Positions 17,020 to 24,731 of a stretch of DNA of 64,000 nucleotides are shown here, piece after piece (position 1 is the stretch's first letter; each line of letters starts with the position of its first letter). The DNA comes from DATAES01 sp036493595 (GTDB lineage: Bacteria > Actinomycetota > Acidimicrobiia > Acidimicrobiales > JACDCH01). The position numbers and the translations under genes were made by a program. The stretch is taken from assembly GCA_036493595.1 (NCBI GenBank), contig DASXPN010000072.1:1-64000 (forward strand). The letters are read 5' to 3'. The notes under the pieces are model-generated. The model ran no database searches, was not told where the DNA came from, and saw only the letters and a list, made by a program, of their open reading frames with translations.

Positions 17020-17820
17020 TCAGCTCCCCGTGCTCCGGTAGTGGCGGACGGCGCATCGCCAGACCGCGCGGGCTACCAGTGCCAGCGCGGCGGCCACGGC
17101 GGGGGAGAGGAGCGCGAGTGAGGACGGGAGCCCGAACGCGACCGGCTTGCCGAGCATGTACGCAACCGGGAGGTAGCTCGTGAACGCGACCGGCACGACG
17201 AACATCACGAACCGCTTGAGCCACGTGCCGAACACGTCGATCGGGTACGCCGCCAACGTGTAGCCGCCGTACGTGAAGGAGTTGGCGATCTCCTGGGTGT
17301 CGACCGTCCAGAATGCGATCGACGACGTGATCACCCAGATCGAACCGAAGATCACCGCGCCGCTCATCACCGTGAGCGGGACGAGCGCGACCTTTGTCGG
17401 GGTCCACGTGATGTCGACGGCGCGGAGCGCGATCACGAGGACGATCACCGGCTGGATGGTGCGCCCGAACCGGCGCGGCGCGAACTCCATCGCGCACAGC
17501 TGGACGAGCGTGCCGGCGGGGCGCAACAAGAAGAGGTCGAACGTGCCCGCTTTGATGTGGCGCGACGCCAACTCGACTTCGCTGACGAACAGGTCGGCCA
17601 CACCGAAGCCGATGCCGGCCATCGCGTACAGCAGCGCCACCTCGGCCACGGACCATCCGGCGAGGGTGTCGACCTGCGTGAAGATGACGATGATGACGGC
17701 GATGTCGAGTCCCGCCACCAAGGTCTGGCTGATGAGGAAGAGGAAGAACGAGGCGCGGTACTGGAGGTCGGCGCGGATGCGGGCGCCGACCAACCGCCGG
17801 TAGATGACGAGCTCATCCAC
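17020..17820 (-). CDS. ABC-2 family permease (second subunit)
   Basis: A 266-residue membrane protein with six predicted helices. It begins IYRRLVGARIRADLQYRASFF, the typical N-terminus of DUF990/ABC-2 permeases, followed by FLISQTLVAGLDIAVI and, later, AGTFDLFLLRPAGTL, the conserved cytoplasmic loop that docks on the ATPase. The GTG at 17820 is preferred over an upstream start because it gives the family N-terminus. It overlaps the preceding permease by eight bases and is followed two bases later by the ATPase, so the three are one operon. Confidence 0.88.
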   Translation of the reverse strand: MDELVIYRRLVGARIRADLQYRASFFLFLISQTLVAGLDIAVIIVIFTQVDTLAGWSVAEVALLYAMAGIGFGVADLFVSEVELASRHIKAGTFDLFLLRPAGTLVQLCAMEFAPRRFGRTIQPVIVLVIALRAVDITWTPTKVALVPLTVMSGAVIFGSIWVITSSIAFWTVDTQEIANSFTYGGYTLAAYPIDVFGTWLKRFVMFVVPVAFTSYLPVAYMLGKPVAFGLPSSLALLSPAVAAALALVARAVWRCAVRHYRSTGS

Positions 17821-18637
17821 CTTGCACGACCACCTTGCGCATGGCGCGGCGCAGGACGAGACGTCCGCCGGCGAGCAGCACTGCAATCCACAGGAGCTGC
17901 ACCGCGTAGACGGCGACAAGGTCGAGCCCGTGGTGCTTGTCGAGGAAGACCTCGACCGGGAGCTGCGCCATGGCCGGGAATGGCGTTGCGTACGCGATCG
18001 CGCCGAGCCATGCGGGGAAGAACACGACGGGGATGAAGACGCCGGCGAAGAACTGCGCGGTCAACCAGCCCAACTGGTTCGGACCGCGCACGTCGAGGAG
18101 CCAGAAGCCGGAGAGCTGGAGCAGGAAGCCCCATCCGAACGAGACTGCGACCGCGAGCGCCACCGAGACGACGAACGCGATCCAAGTGGCTGGCGCTGAT
18201 GGCAGCCGCAGGTGGAAGACGAGCGCTCCTGCGATGAAGGGGGGCACACCGCGGAAGACCGCGTAGAACGCAGAACGGCCGTACGCGTCCGCCATCCAGT
18301 ACGCCTCGAAGTCGACCGGGCGATACAGGTCGGAGACGACGTCACCGCTCTTGATGCGGTCGGCGAGGTCGGTCGAGCCGAACACGCCGATGACCATCAA
18401 CATCCCTTGCATCACGAACGTGAACGTCACCGCGTCCGTCACATCGAAGCCGCCGACGGTCGACCGCTCCTGGTACACGGCGAGCAGGACGTAGGCGAGG
18501 ATGAATCCGAAGACGGTGTTGGTGAAGACGCCGGCGAGGGTCGCGCCGCGATAGGTGGCCTGGCGGCGGTATGACCGGGTGGCCACCTCCCACATCCAGC
18601 GCACAGACGCCTCCGAACGCGCGGCAACGGCCCGCAC
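17813..18637 (-). CDS. ABC-2 family permease (first subunit)
   Basis: A 274-residue protein of the same family as its downstream partner: RSYRRQATYRGATLAGVFTN, then FVMQGMLMVIGVF, and the ATPase-docking loop SGDVVSDLYRPVDFEAYW near residue 110. About six helices are visible. The first ~14 residues from GTG 18637 are not typical of the family. Starts at GTG (residue 12) or ATG 18595 (MWEVATRSYRR) would match better and would leave the palindrome at 18631-18648 in the 5' leader. Together with the next two genes it forms a heterodimeric exporter. Confidence 0.85.
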   Translation of the reverse strand: MRAVAARSEASVRWMWEVATRSYRRQATYRGATLAGVFTNTVFGFILAYVLLAVYQERSTVGGFDVTDAVTFTFVMQGMLMVIGVFGSTDLADRIKSGDVVSDLYRPVDFEAYWMADAYGRSAFYAVFRGVPPFIAGALVFHLRLPSAPATWIAFVVSVALAVAVSFGWGFLLQLSGFWLLDVRGPNQLGWLTAQFFAGVFIPVVFFPAWLGAIAYATPFPAMAQLPVEVFLDKHHGLDLVAVYAVQLLWIAVLLAGGRLVLRRAMRKVVVQGG

Positions 18638-18648
18638 ATCTGTGCGGG
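18631..18648. promoter_or_regulatory. 18-bp palindrome at the 5' end of the exporter operon
   Basis: The arms CCCGCACA and TGTGCGGG are perfect inverted repeats separated by two bases. It lies about 35 bases beyond the cytochrome c stop and over the earliest possible permease start. The two-base spacer suits a dimeric protein-binding site better than a hairpin. No regulator can be named. Confidence 0.4.
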
Positions 18649-18682
18649 CGGGGGGTAACGGTACTGCGCGCGGCGGCGCGAG

Positions 18683-19129
18683 TCAGCGCTGTTGCAGACC
18701 GTTGCGGGTGAAGTCGACGACGGCCTGGATCTGCTCGTCGCTCAACTGGTCGCCGAACGACGGCATCGACCCCCGGCCGTTCTTCACCACGATCACCTCG
18801 TCGGCCGGATTCTTGAACGACTTCGTCACGGACCCGCCGTTGAGCTTGGGCCCGATCGCCCCTTGCCCCTTGCTGCCATGGCAGCCCGAGCACTTGTCGT
18901 CGTAGATGGCAGCGCCGTCGATCTGGCCGCCGCCGCCCGACGAGCTCGAGGGGTTCGAGGAGTTCGACGAGTTCGATCCGCCGCCTGACGACGACGACGA
19001 GGAGGACGACGACGAGGGCGGAGCAGCGGCCGAGTTCGAGGCCGGCTGATCGGTGAACAGCAGCAGCACGAAGATGACGAAGCCCGCGAGCGCGAGTACC
19101 TCGACGACGTTGACGATTCGCTTCAGCAT
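18683..19129 (-). CDS. Membrane-anchored small c-type cytochrome
   Basis: A 148-residue protein. Residues 9-26 form an N-terminal membrane anchor. A long Ser/Gly/Asn linker (~30-68) leads to a compact cytochrome c domain. The haem motif is C80-S-G-C83-H84, and M122 in GRGSMPSFGDQLS is the likely axial ligand. It should carry single electrons on the outer face of the membrane. It starts four bases after the DUF6529 stop, so the two membrane proteins are probably a functional electron-transfer pair. Confidence 0.92.
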   Translation of the reverse strand: MLKRIVNVVEVLALAGFVIFVLLLFTDQPASNSAAAPPSSSSSSSSSSGGGSNSSNSSNPSSSSGGGGQIDGAAIYDDKCSGCHGSKGQGAIGPKLNGGSVTKSFKNPADEVIVVKNGRGSMPSFGDQLSDEQIQAVVDFTRNGLQQR

Positions 19130-19133
19130 CGAC

Positions 19134-19874
19134 TCATACGCCCGGGAACGACACGTTCTGCCAGTACCACAACGAGCTCGTGCTCCACAGCACGATCAGC
19201 GCCGCGAACGTCACCGAGCCTGCCACCGGCAACAGCCACTTGGGTAGGTCGTGGATGCGCACGCTCAGCACCTTGACGACGAACAGTCCGTAGAACGCGC
19301 ACCCGGCGATCGAGTGGATGTACGTGCGGGGATCGCTCGCGTCGGACGCGAAGCCGAGCGCCCACAGGCAGTGGAAGGCAACGGGCAACGTGAACACGAA
19401 CGCCAAGGTGCCGGAGAGCCGATGCACGTCGCCGAGCCACTTCGGGAACTTGTGGGGGACCTTGATCTTTCCGTACAGCCGCAGCGCGGTGAGGATCTGG
19501 ATGAGCGCGAACACGATGGCGACGGTCGTGAACCAGACCTTCAAGCTGATCGTGCTGGTGAAGAACAGCGTGAGTGTCGTCTCGCCCGTCGGGTCGTGAA
19601 TGCGACCGTACGCACCGAAGAACAGCGAGGTCGCGGCGCCGGCCACCAGCACGACGATCAGTGCGACGGCATTCGTGGCGGGCTTGACGGTGTCGTCGGC
19701 GGCTGGCTCTGCGACAGCCTCGGCTGGCTCCGTCCTCTCGGCGACGGCGATGTCCGTCTGCGCCACGCCGCTGTCGGCGACTTGGTCAGTCCACGTGTTG
19801 CCGTCCCAGTAACGGTGCTGATGACCCCCTTGCGGGTCGGGGTACCAGCCCGCCGGCGTCTCGGAGCCCGTCAC
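19134..19874 (-). CDS. DUF2510-DUF6529 membrane protein, possible b-type cytochrome
   Basis: A 246-residue protein. The N-terminus (residues 8-30, GWYPDPQGGHQHRYWDG) is a DUF2510 motif, common in actinobacterial membrane proteins. After an acidic Ala-rich linker there are five hydrophobic segments. Histidines in or near helices (DVHRLSG, PVAFHCLWAL, TYIHSIAG) could bind haem, as in cytochrome b561-like folds; this is inference. It is directly followed by a cytochrome c gene. Its first 89 bases overlap, out of frame, the end of the zinc permease gene, and the DUF2510 motif lies partly inside that overlap, so a later start is excluded. Confidence 0.78.
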   Translation of the reverse strand: MTGSETPAGWYPDPQGGHQHRYWDGNTWTDQVADSGVAQTDIAVAERTEPAEAVAEPAADDTVKPATNAVALIVVLVAGAATSLFFGAYGRIHDPTGETTLTLFFTSTISLKVWFTTVAIVFALIQILTALRLYGKIKVPHKFPKWLGDVHRLSGTLAFVFTLPVAFHCLWALGFASDASDPRTYIHSIAGCAFYGLFVVKVLSVRIHDLPKWLLPVAGSVTFAALIVLWSTSSLWYWQNVSFPGV

Positions 19875-20757
19875 GGTCCGGCATGATGCCGCGTTCTGGC
19901 GCGGCGTGCGCTGTGGATCGCCACCGTCCCACGATCACCGCGCCGATGTAGCCCGCCGTGAGCGCGGCAGTGATGACGAAGCTCGGTGGCAGGGCGTCGA
20001 CGCGATAGCTGACGACGAGGCCGGTCCACATGCACGCGACCGCGATCGCGGCCGACAACGACAGCGCGGCGTACGGCTTGGTGGTGATGCGTTGCGCCGC
20101 GGCCGCGGGCGCGGCGAGCAGCGCGAGCAGCAGCAGGGCGCCGACGGCCTGCGTGGCCATGCCCGCGGTGACGCCGACGAGCACGAGGAACGAGTAGCCG
20201 AGCACGCGCACCGGTAGCCCCGCTGCGGTTGCGACTCGCGGATCGATCGAGGCGAACAGCAGCGGCCGGACCATCGCCAGCAGCGCGACCACGACGGCGA
20301 TGGTGGTGACGACGACCCATGCCGTGCGTCCGCCGTCGAACCCGAAGATCGACCCGAACAGGACGTTGACCCCAGCCTGGCTGTTGGTCGAGGACCGGTT
20401 CGTCGTGAAGACGGAGAGGAACAGCACACCGAGGCCGAGCACCCATGCAAAGACGGTACCGACCGCCACGTCGTCTGCTTGCCCGCGCTCACCGAGCGCG
20501 CCGAGCACGAGAGCGACGCCGATCACCGCCACGAACAGGCCGACGCGGAGGTCGATGCCGGCGGCGAGAGCCGCGAGCGCGCCGGTGAACGCGACGTGGC
20601 TCAACGCGTCGCCGGTGAACACCTGTCCCCGCAGCACGACGAAGTAGCCGGTGAGCCCGGCTGCGACCGCGATTGCGGTGCCCGCGAGGAAGGCGTGACC
20701 CATGAACGGGTGGCTGAGCATGTCCCCGATCCCGAAGAGGTCGGCGAGCACCGTCAT
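19786..20757 (-). CDS. znuB: Zinc/manganese ABC transporter permease
   Basis: A 323-residue permease of the ABC-3 family with about eight helices. Family landmarks are VVLRGQVFTGDALSHVAFTG, DDVAVGTVFAW, FASIDPRVATAAGLPVR and VGALLLLALLAAPAAAA. ATG 20757 overlaps the stop of the first permease (ATGA). Homology ends near VGRWRS; the last ~35 residues are Arg/Gly-rich and read through the beginning of the DUF6529 gene in another frame, so this tail is probably not functional. Two permease genes suggest a heterodimeric channel. Confidence 0.9.
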   Translation of the reverse strand: MTVLADLFGIGDMLSHPFMGHAFLAGTAIAVAAGLTGYFVVLRGQVFTGDALSHVAFTGALAALAAGIDLRVGLFVAVIGVALVLGALGERGQADDVAVGTVFAWVLGLGVLFLSVFTTNRSSTNSQAGVNVLFGSIFGFDGGRTAWVVVTTIAVVVALLAMVRPLLFASIDPRVATAAGLPVRVLGYSFLVLVGVTAGMATQAVGALLLLALLAAPAAAAQRITTKPYAALSLSAAIAVACMWTGLVVSYRVDALPPSFVITAALTAGYIGAVIVGRWRSTAHAAPERGIMPDRDGLRDAGGLVPRPARGSSAPLLGRQHVD

Positions 20758-21557
20758 GTGAACGCTCGAGCGCGCGCCGCGACGTAGAGCGCGAACGCGA
20801 TGGACGTGATCCAGAACCCGATGGGGTACGGCGAGTAGTACGCGATGGCGAGGCCGGACCACGTCACGGCCAGCCCGATGGCGACGCTCAGCCCGAGGCT
20901 GCGTACCGGTCTCGTCGTGATGGTTTGAGCGGTCGCAGGCGGCAGCACGAGCAACGCGAAGATCAGGAGCGACCCCGTGATCTGACTCGCCTCTGCGGCG
21001 GCGGCGCCGAGCAGCACGAGGAACGCGATCGAGAGTGCCCGAGTGGGGACACCCGCCGCCTCGGCGACGTCGGGATCGATCGAGGCGAACAACAACGGCC
21101 GCCCGAGCGCGAGGAGCACGACCATCGCCACGATCGTCACGACCACGAGCGTGCGGACCTGCTGTGTGGTGACGCCGAGGAACGTCCCGAACAGCAGGCT
21201 GCTGACGCGGCTGAGGTTGCCTCGGTACAGCGACGCGAAGAGAAAGCCGGTGGCGAGCGCGAACGTCTGGACGATCGCGATGACGGCCGATTCGTCGTTG
21301 AATCGTCCGGCGCGATCGGAGGGCAGCGCCCCGATGACGAGCGCCCCGCCGATGCAGAACGCGAAGAACCCCAGTTGCACGGAGAGCCCGAGCAGGATCG
21401 CACCGGCGGCGCCGGGGAAGCCGATGAGCGCGAGCGTGTGTCCGGCGAAGGTCTGACGGCGGAGGACCATGAACCAACCGACGACCGCGGCGAGGACCGC
21501 GACCGTGGTGCCGGCGCGGAACGCGTTGACCATGAACTGGTACTGGAAGAGGTTCAT
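20754..21557 (-). CDS. znuB: Zinc/manganese ABC transporter permease (first copy)
   Basis: A 267-residue ABC-3 permease. It begins MNLFQYQFMVNAFRAGTTVA and continues with MVLRRQTFAGHTLALIGFPG, NDESAVIAIVQTFAL, FASIDPDVAEAAGVP and a proline-containing final core (LLIFALLVLPPATAQ). It is more typical in length than its neighbour and similar in layout, so the pair probably arose by duplication. Its start overlaps the ATPase stop by four bases. The whole zinc operon is coupled in the order binding protein, ATPase, permease, permease. Confidence 0.9.
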   Translation of the reverse strand: MNLFQYQFMVNAFRAGTTVAVLAAVVGWFMVLRRQTFAGHTLALIGFPGAAGAILLGLSVQLGFFAFCIGGALVIGALPSDRAGRFNDESAVIAIVQTFALATGFLFASLYRGNLSRVSSLLFGTFLGVTTQQVRTLVVVTIVAMVVLLALGRPLLFASIDPDVAEAAGVPTRALSIAFLVLLGAAAAEASQITGSLLIFALLVLPPATAQTITTRPVRSLGLSVAIGLAVTWSGLAIAYYSPYPIGFWITSIAFALYVAARARAFT

Positions 21558-22366
21558 GGCGCGTGGCGATCGTGATGATGCGCGGGCGCCTCGGGCTGGC
21601 CGACGACGACCAGGCGCCCGTCCGACGTGCGCAACACCTCGATGGGGGTGCGGTAGAGCTCGGTCAACGTCTCGCTGTTGATGACGTCGTCGGGCGGACC
21701 CGAAGCGGCGCCACCTTGACCGAGGTACACGACCCGATCGACGAACGGCAGGATCGGGTTGATGTCGTGCGCGACGAGCACGACTGTGATGTGTTCGGTT
21801 GCGCAGAGCTCGGCCACGAGCTTCGACACCATCGCCTGGTTCGGGAGATCGAGGCTGTCCAGCGGTTCGTCGAGGAGAAGCATCGAAGGCCGCCGCACCA
21901 GCGCTTGCGCGATCAACAATCGCTGCTGTTCGCCACCGGACACCTCGCCGATCGCCCGGTGCGCGTACGCTCCCGCGCCGACTCTGTCGATGACTTCGTC
22001 CACGCGGTCGCGAGTCAGCCTTCGGGCGCGGCGCGAGATCGGGACGCCCCAGTGCGTGCCGTCGACGCCGAGCCGCACGACGTCGACACCGCGGATGCGC
22101 ATTCTCGAGTCGAACGATCGCCGTTGCGGGAGGTAACCGATCAACGGTCTCGCCTCGTCGGGAGCTCGACCGAACACGCGCACGGAACCGCGGTCGAGGG
22201 ACTGCAGGCCCAACACGACCCGCAACAACGTGGACTTGCCGACACCGTTGGGCCCGAGCACAGCGACGAACTCGCCGGCGGGAACGTGGACGTCGAGATC
22301 GCGCCAGATCGTCCGTCCCGCCAGCGCGATCGCGCCGTCGCGGACCTCGATGGCGACCTCGCTCAC
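21554..22366 (-). CDS. znuC: Zinc/manganese ABC transporter ATP-binding protein
   Basis: A 270-residue ATPase. Walker A is GPNGVGKST near residue 38, the Q-loop is IGYLPQRRSF, the signature is VSGGEQQRLLIAQAL near 143, Walker B is MLLLDEPLDSLD, and the switch His is in VLVAHDIN. The C-terminus ends in a His-rich tail (HHHDRHAP) that could bind zinc. It overlaps both the binding protein gene and the first permease by four bases. Confidence 0.93.
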   Translation of the reverse strand: MSEVAIEVRDGAIALAGRTIWRDLDVHVPAGEFVAVLGPNGVGKSTLLRVVLGLQSLDRGSVRVFGRAPDEARPLIGYLPQRRSFDSRMRIRGVDVVRLGVDGTHWGVPISRRARRLTRDRVDEVIDRVGAGAYAHRAIGEVSGGEQQRLLIAQALVRRPSMLLLDEPLDSLDLPNQAMVSKLVAELCATEHITVVLVAHDINPILPFVDRVVYLGQGGAASGPPDDVINSETLTELYRTPIEVLRTSDGRLVVVGQPEAPAHHHDRHAP

Positions 22367-23271
22367 GGTGTACCTCCGTCGAGCGCGGACGCCAGTTGCC
22401 GGAGCTGTGCGATCTGCCAGTCCTGGAATGTCGCGTCGGCGGGGGAGGGCGTCTCCGTCACCGTGACCACGGGGATGTGGTTGGCCTGCGCCTCGTGCAC
22501 GAGTTGCTGCACGTCGGGCGTGGCGTTCTGCGCGTTGTAGACGAAGACCGAGATCTGCCGGTTGGCGATCTGCTCGTCGATGGTGACCTTGTCGCCGGCG
22601 GACGGATCATTGCCCTCGCTCATCGCGTCGAGGAACGACGGCGGTGTCCTCAGGTCGAGTCCGGCTGCGTCGAGCAGTCCGGTGACCACGCTCTCGGACG
22701 CGCCGACCGGCGTACCGGCATGGCCGGCGCGGATGCCCGCGATGGCGTCGTGGTATGGCTTCATCGCGTTGTCGACGAACTGCGATCGTTGCTCGTCGTA
22801 GAACGACGCGTGCTGCGGATCGAGCGACTTGTAGTCGGATGTGATCCGGTCGATCACGCGATCGACGTCGTCGGGGAAGTACCAGCGATGGGGGTTGTCG
22901 CCGGTGTGCAGCCCGAGGAGATGACCGACGTCGAGCACGGTGTTGCCGTCACCGCCATCGGCGGCGACGAGATCCGACGCCCACGCGTCGTAGCCGAGCC
23001 CGTTGACGATCACGTACTTCGCCTCGGCGACATGGCGGGCGTCGGCCGGCGTGGGCTCGTAGTCGTGCGGATCGACGTCGGCACTGTGGATGATCTCGGT
23101 CACGTCGACGCGGTCGCCGCCGAGCTGGCGGGCGATGCTGCCCCAGAAGCTCTCCGCGGCGACGACTTGGATCCGGCCGTTCGGGCCGCCCGTTGTGGGC
23201 GAAGTGCTGCACGCGGCGACGCCGATCAACCCGGCCGCGAGTGCGGCGACGACGCGGAGTCCGCAATGCAC
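22363..23271 (-). CDS. znuA: Zinc/manganese ABC transporter solute-binding lipoprotein
   Basis: A 302-residue cluster A-I binding protein. The lipobox ends GVAAC with C21 as the acylated residue. The N-lobe has AESFWGSIARQLGG and the metal-binding HSADVDPHDYEPT (histidines near 62 and 69), with another His in GDNPHRWYFP near 128. The C-lobe ends DATFQDWQIAQLRQL. The His-rich loop of many ZnuA proteins is absent. The GTG start has TAGCCT six bases upstream, and a palindromic Zur-type box lies just beyond it. Divergent from zur. Confidence 0.92.
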   Translation of the reverse strand: MHCGLRVVAALAAGLIGVAACSTSPTTGGPNGRIQVVAAESFWGSIARQLGGDRVDVTEIIHSADVDPHDYEPTPADARHVAEAKYVIVNGLGYDAWASDLVAADGGDGNTVLDVGHLLGLHTGDNPHRWYFPDDVDRVIDRITSDYKSLDPQHASFYDEQRSQFVDNAMKPYHDAIAGIRAGHAGTPVGASESVVTGLLDAAGLDLRTPPSFLDAMSEGNDPSAGDKVTIDEQIANRQISVFVYNAQNATPDVQQLVHEAQANHIPVVTVTETPSPADATFQDWQIAQLRQLASALDGGTP

Positions 23272-23277
23272 AACCGG

Positions 23278-23283
23278 AGGCTA
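23278..23283 (-). promoter_or_regulatory. Leaderless -10 box (TAGCCT) for znuA
   Basis: On the minus strand TAGCCT is followed by six bases and the GTG at 23271. The first Zur-type box begins only two bases further upstream, placed to block RNA polymerase. Confidence 0.55.
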
Positions 23284-23285
23284 AC

Positions 23286-23300
23286 TGAGAGCGATTCTCG
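23286..23300. promoter_or_regulatory. Putative Zur operator 1 (znuA side)
   Basis: TGAGAGCGATTCTCG has GAGA and TCTC arms about a five-base centre. It resembles site 2 (23313-23327) at the same distance from the opposite gene. It overlaps the upstream part of the znuA promoter, so zinc-bound Zur would repress uptake. Confidence 0.6.
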
Positions 23301-23312
23301 TTACAACTTTCG

Positions 23313-23327
23313 TGAGAGTGAGTCTCA
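23313..23327. promoter_or_regulatory. Putative Zur operator 2 (zur side)
   Basis: TGAGAGTGAGTCTCA has perfect TGAGA/TCTCA arms around five bases. Its centre is 27 bases from that of site 1, about 2.6 helical turns. It lies about 20 bases upstream of the zur -10 and fits autoregulation. Confidence 0.65.
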
Positions 23328-23345
23328 TTCGTTCTCAGAAGGCAG

Positions 23346-23351
23346 TAATGT
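23346..23351 (+). promoter_or_regulatory. Leaderless -10 box (TAATGT) for zur
   Basis: TAATGT is followed by six bases and the GTG at 23358. Confidence 0.55.
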
Positions 23352-23357
23352 GTAGGT

Positions 23358-23795
23358 GTGGACGTCGATCTGCACGAGACGGCAGCCATCCGGCTTCGCA
23401 ACCACGAGCAGCGCTACACCGCCAACCGGCGAGCGATCGTCGAGGTGCTGGCGGCGGCGGAACGGCCGCTGACCGTCCCGGAGGTGCTCGAGCGAGGCGA
23501 CCGGATGCCGCAGAGCTCGGCGTACCGGAACATGGCGCTGCTCGAAGCGGCGGGGCTCGTCCATCGCATCCTGGGCGGTGACGAGTACGCCCGCTACGAG
23601 CTCGACGAGGATCTGACCGACCATCACCATCACCACTTGATCTGCTCGACGTGTGGCGCCATCGAGGACGTCACCCTTCCGGGCGCGCTCGAGGCGTCCA
23701 TCGAGTCCGCGCTGAACCGGGCGGCGCGCCGCCGGGGTTTCGCCGGCGAACAACATCGCGTCGATTTGGTGGGCGTCTGCGCCCGCTGCCGCTGA
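23358..23795 (+). CDS. zur: Fur-family zinc uptake regulator
   Basis: A 145-residue Fur-family repressor. The winged HTH lies at ~20-80 (RYTANRRAIVEVL, PQSSAYRNMALLEAAGLVHR). The dimerisation domain has an unusually His-rich DHHHHHLICSTCG (88-100) and four structural-zinc cysteines at 96, 99, 141 and 144. Its position divergent from a znuABC-type operon, with two matching boxes between them, makes zinc sensing much more likely than iron. With zinc bound it should shut off uptake; both promoters in the gap look leaderless. Confidence 0.93.
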   Translation: MDVDLHETAAIRLRNHEQRYTANRRAIVEVLAAAERPLTVPEVLERGDRMPQSSAYRNMALLEAAGLVHRILGGDEYARYELDEDLTDHHHHHLICSTCGAIEDVTLPGALEASIESALNRAARRRGFAGEQHRVDLVGVCARCR

Positions 23796-23799
23796 TCGA

Positions 23800-24204
23800 T
23801 CAGTCGCGGTCGACGTCGCCGCGCTCGCGCGCCGCGAAGTGGGCACGGATCTGCTCCTCGGGTTCCTTGCGGTCGAGGTAGTCGCGCCACGACGTGATCG
23901 ACCCGTCACCGTCGATCTCGATGATGGTGGCGCCGTGCATCGCAACCGGCGCGGACTCGTAGGTGGCATGCCCGATCCACTCGAACACGGCCCAGTCTTC
24001 GCCACCGCGGATCGAGGTGATCTCCTGGTGCCAGTCCGGGAAGACGTTGCGCGTCTGTTGCTGGATGTCGCGCAGGTCCTGCGTCGGTGCGTTGGCGGGG
24101 TCGGCGAAGCGCGCGCCCGGCGCGAACAGATCGCGGAAGCCGGTGCCGCCCCGCATGTCGAGTGCGGACTCCAACCTGCGTGCAAACGCGTCCCAGTCCC
24201 TCAT
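23800..24204 (-). CDS. SnoaL-like / NTF2-fold protein
   Basis: A 134-residue protein with the alpha+beta cone layout of SnoaL-like ester cyclase relatives: FRDLFAPGARFADPANAP, VFPDWHQEITSI, WAVFEWIGHATYE, then MHGATIIEIDGDGSITSWRDYLD. Members may be polyketide cyclases, isomerases or simple binding proteins, so no reaction is claimed. ATG 24204 overlaps the stop of the upstream gene by four bases. It converges with zur, four bases from its stop. Confidence 0.75.
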   Translation of the reverse strand: MRDWDAFARRLESALDMRGGTGFRDLFAPGARFADPANAPTQDLRDIQQQTRNVFPDWHQEITSIRGGEDWAVFEWIGHATYESAPVAMHGATIIEIDGDGSITSWRDYLDRKEPEEQIRAHFAARERGDVDRD

Positions 24205-24680
24205 CGGTTGATCGCGGCTTGCCAGCTGCCGGTCAGCGGGATACGGGTCAGCGCCGCGCCGGCGCGCATCACCCACTCGAGCACCTCCCGATGGGGGCTC
24301 TCGGGATGGATGGCAACGACGAGCCCGCGCTTCGGATGGTCGGCCAGAACTTTCCAGTGGGCGGGGACCTCGATGCCCTTCTCGGCCAGCTTCCGCACGG
24401 CCTTCGGCCCGGACTTGTGGAGGATCCCGAGCTCGGCGTGGGGCGGCTTCTGCGACGGTAACGGTGCGACCCACGTGCACACGGGTACAGGAGGGCCGGT
24501 GCCCGAGAAGAGCCGGCCGAGGATGGTTTGGGTTGGAGGCTCGTCGTCCGGATGGATGCCCGGGTACAGGTTGATCCAGCCGGACTGCGCGGCGGTCATC
24601 TGCTCCATGACCCGGACGAGGGCGTCGACCGCGTAGTGGTCGTCCGGGCGGAACTCCACGAGCTCGGGTGTCCGCGCCAT
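24201..24680 (-). CDS. Conserved protein of unknown function
   Basis: A 159-residue soluble protein that I do not recognise as a named family. Visible features are a Pro-rich central segment (GIHPDDEPPTQTILG, then SGTGPPVPVCTWVAP), a basic helix HKSGPKAVRKLAEKG and a C-terminal helix HREVLEWVMRAGAA. There is no signal peptide, membrane span or metal cluster. It is coupled (ATGA) to the SnoaL-like protein, so the two may act together. Divergent from the E1 gene by 51 bases. Confidence 0.65.
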   Translation of the reverse strand: MARTPELVEFRPDDHYAVDALVRVMEQMTAAQSGWINLYPGIHPDDEPPTQTILGRLFSGTGPPVPVCTWVAPLPSQKPPHAELGILHKSGPKAVRKLAEKGIEVPAHWKVLADHPKRGLVVAIHPESPHREVLEWVMRAGAALTRIPLTGSWQAAINR

Positions 24681-24731
24681 CCTGAGGTTCTACCGCTACC
24701 GTGCGCTCGAGGCGGCACCTGAGGGGGCCAC

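Noticed and set aside
18935..19045. Low-complexity Ser/Gly codon repeats
   Set aside because: They encode the flexible tether of the cytochrome c; there is no sign of a regulatory or mobile repeat.
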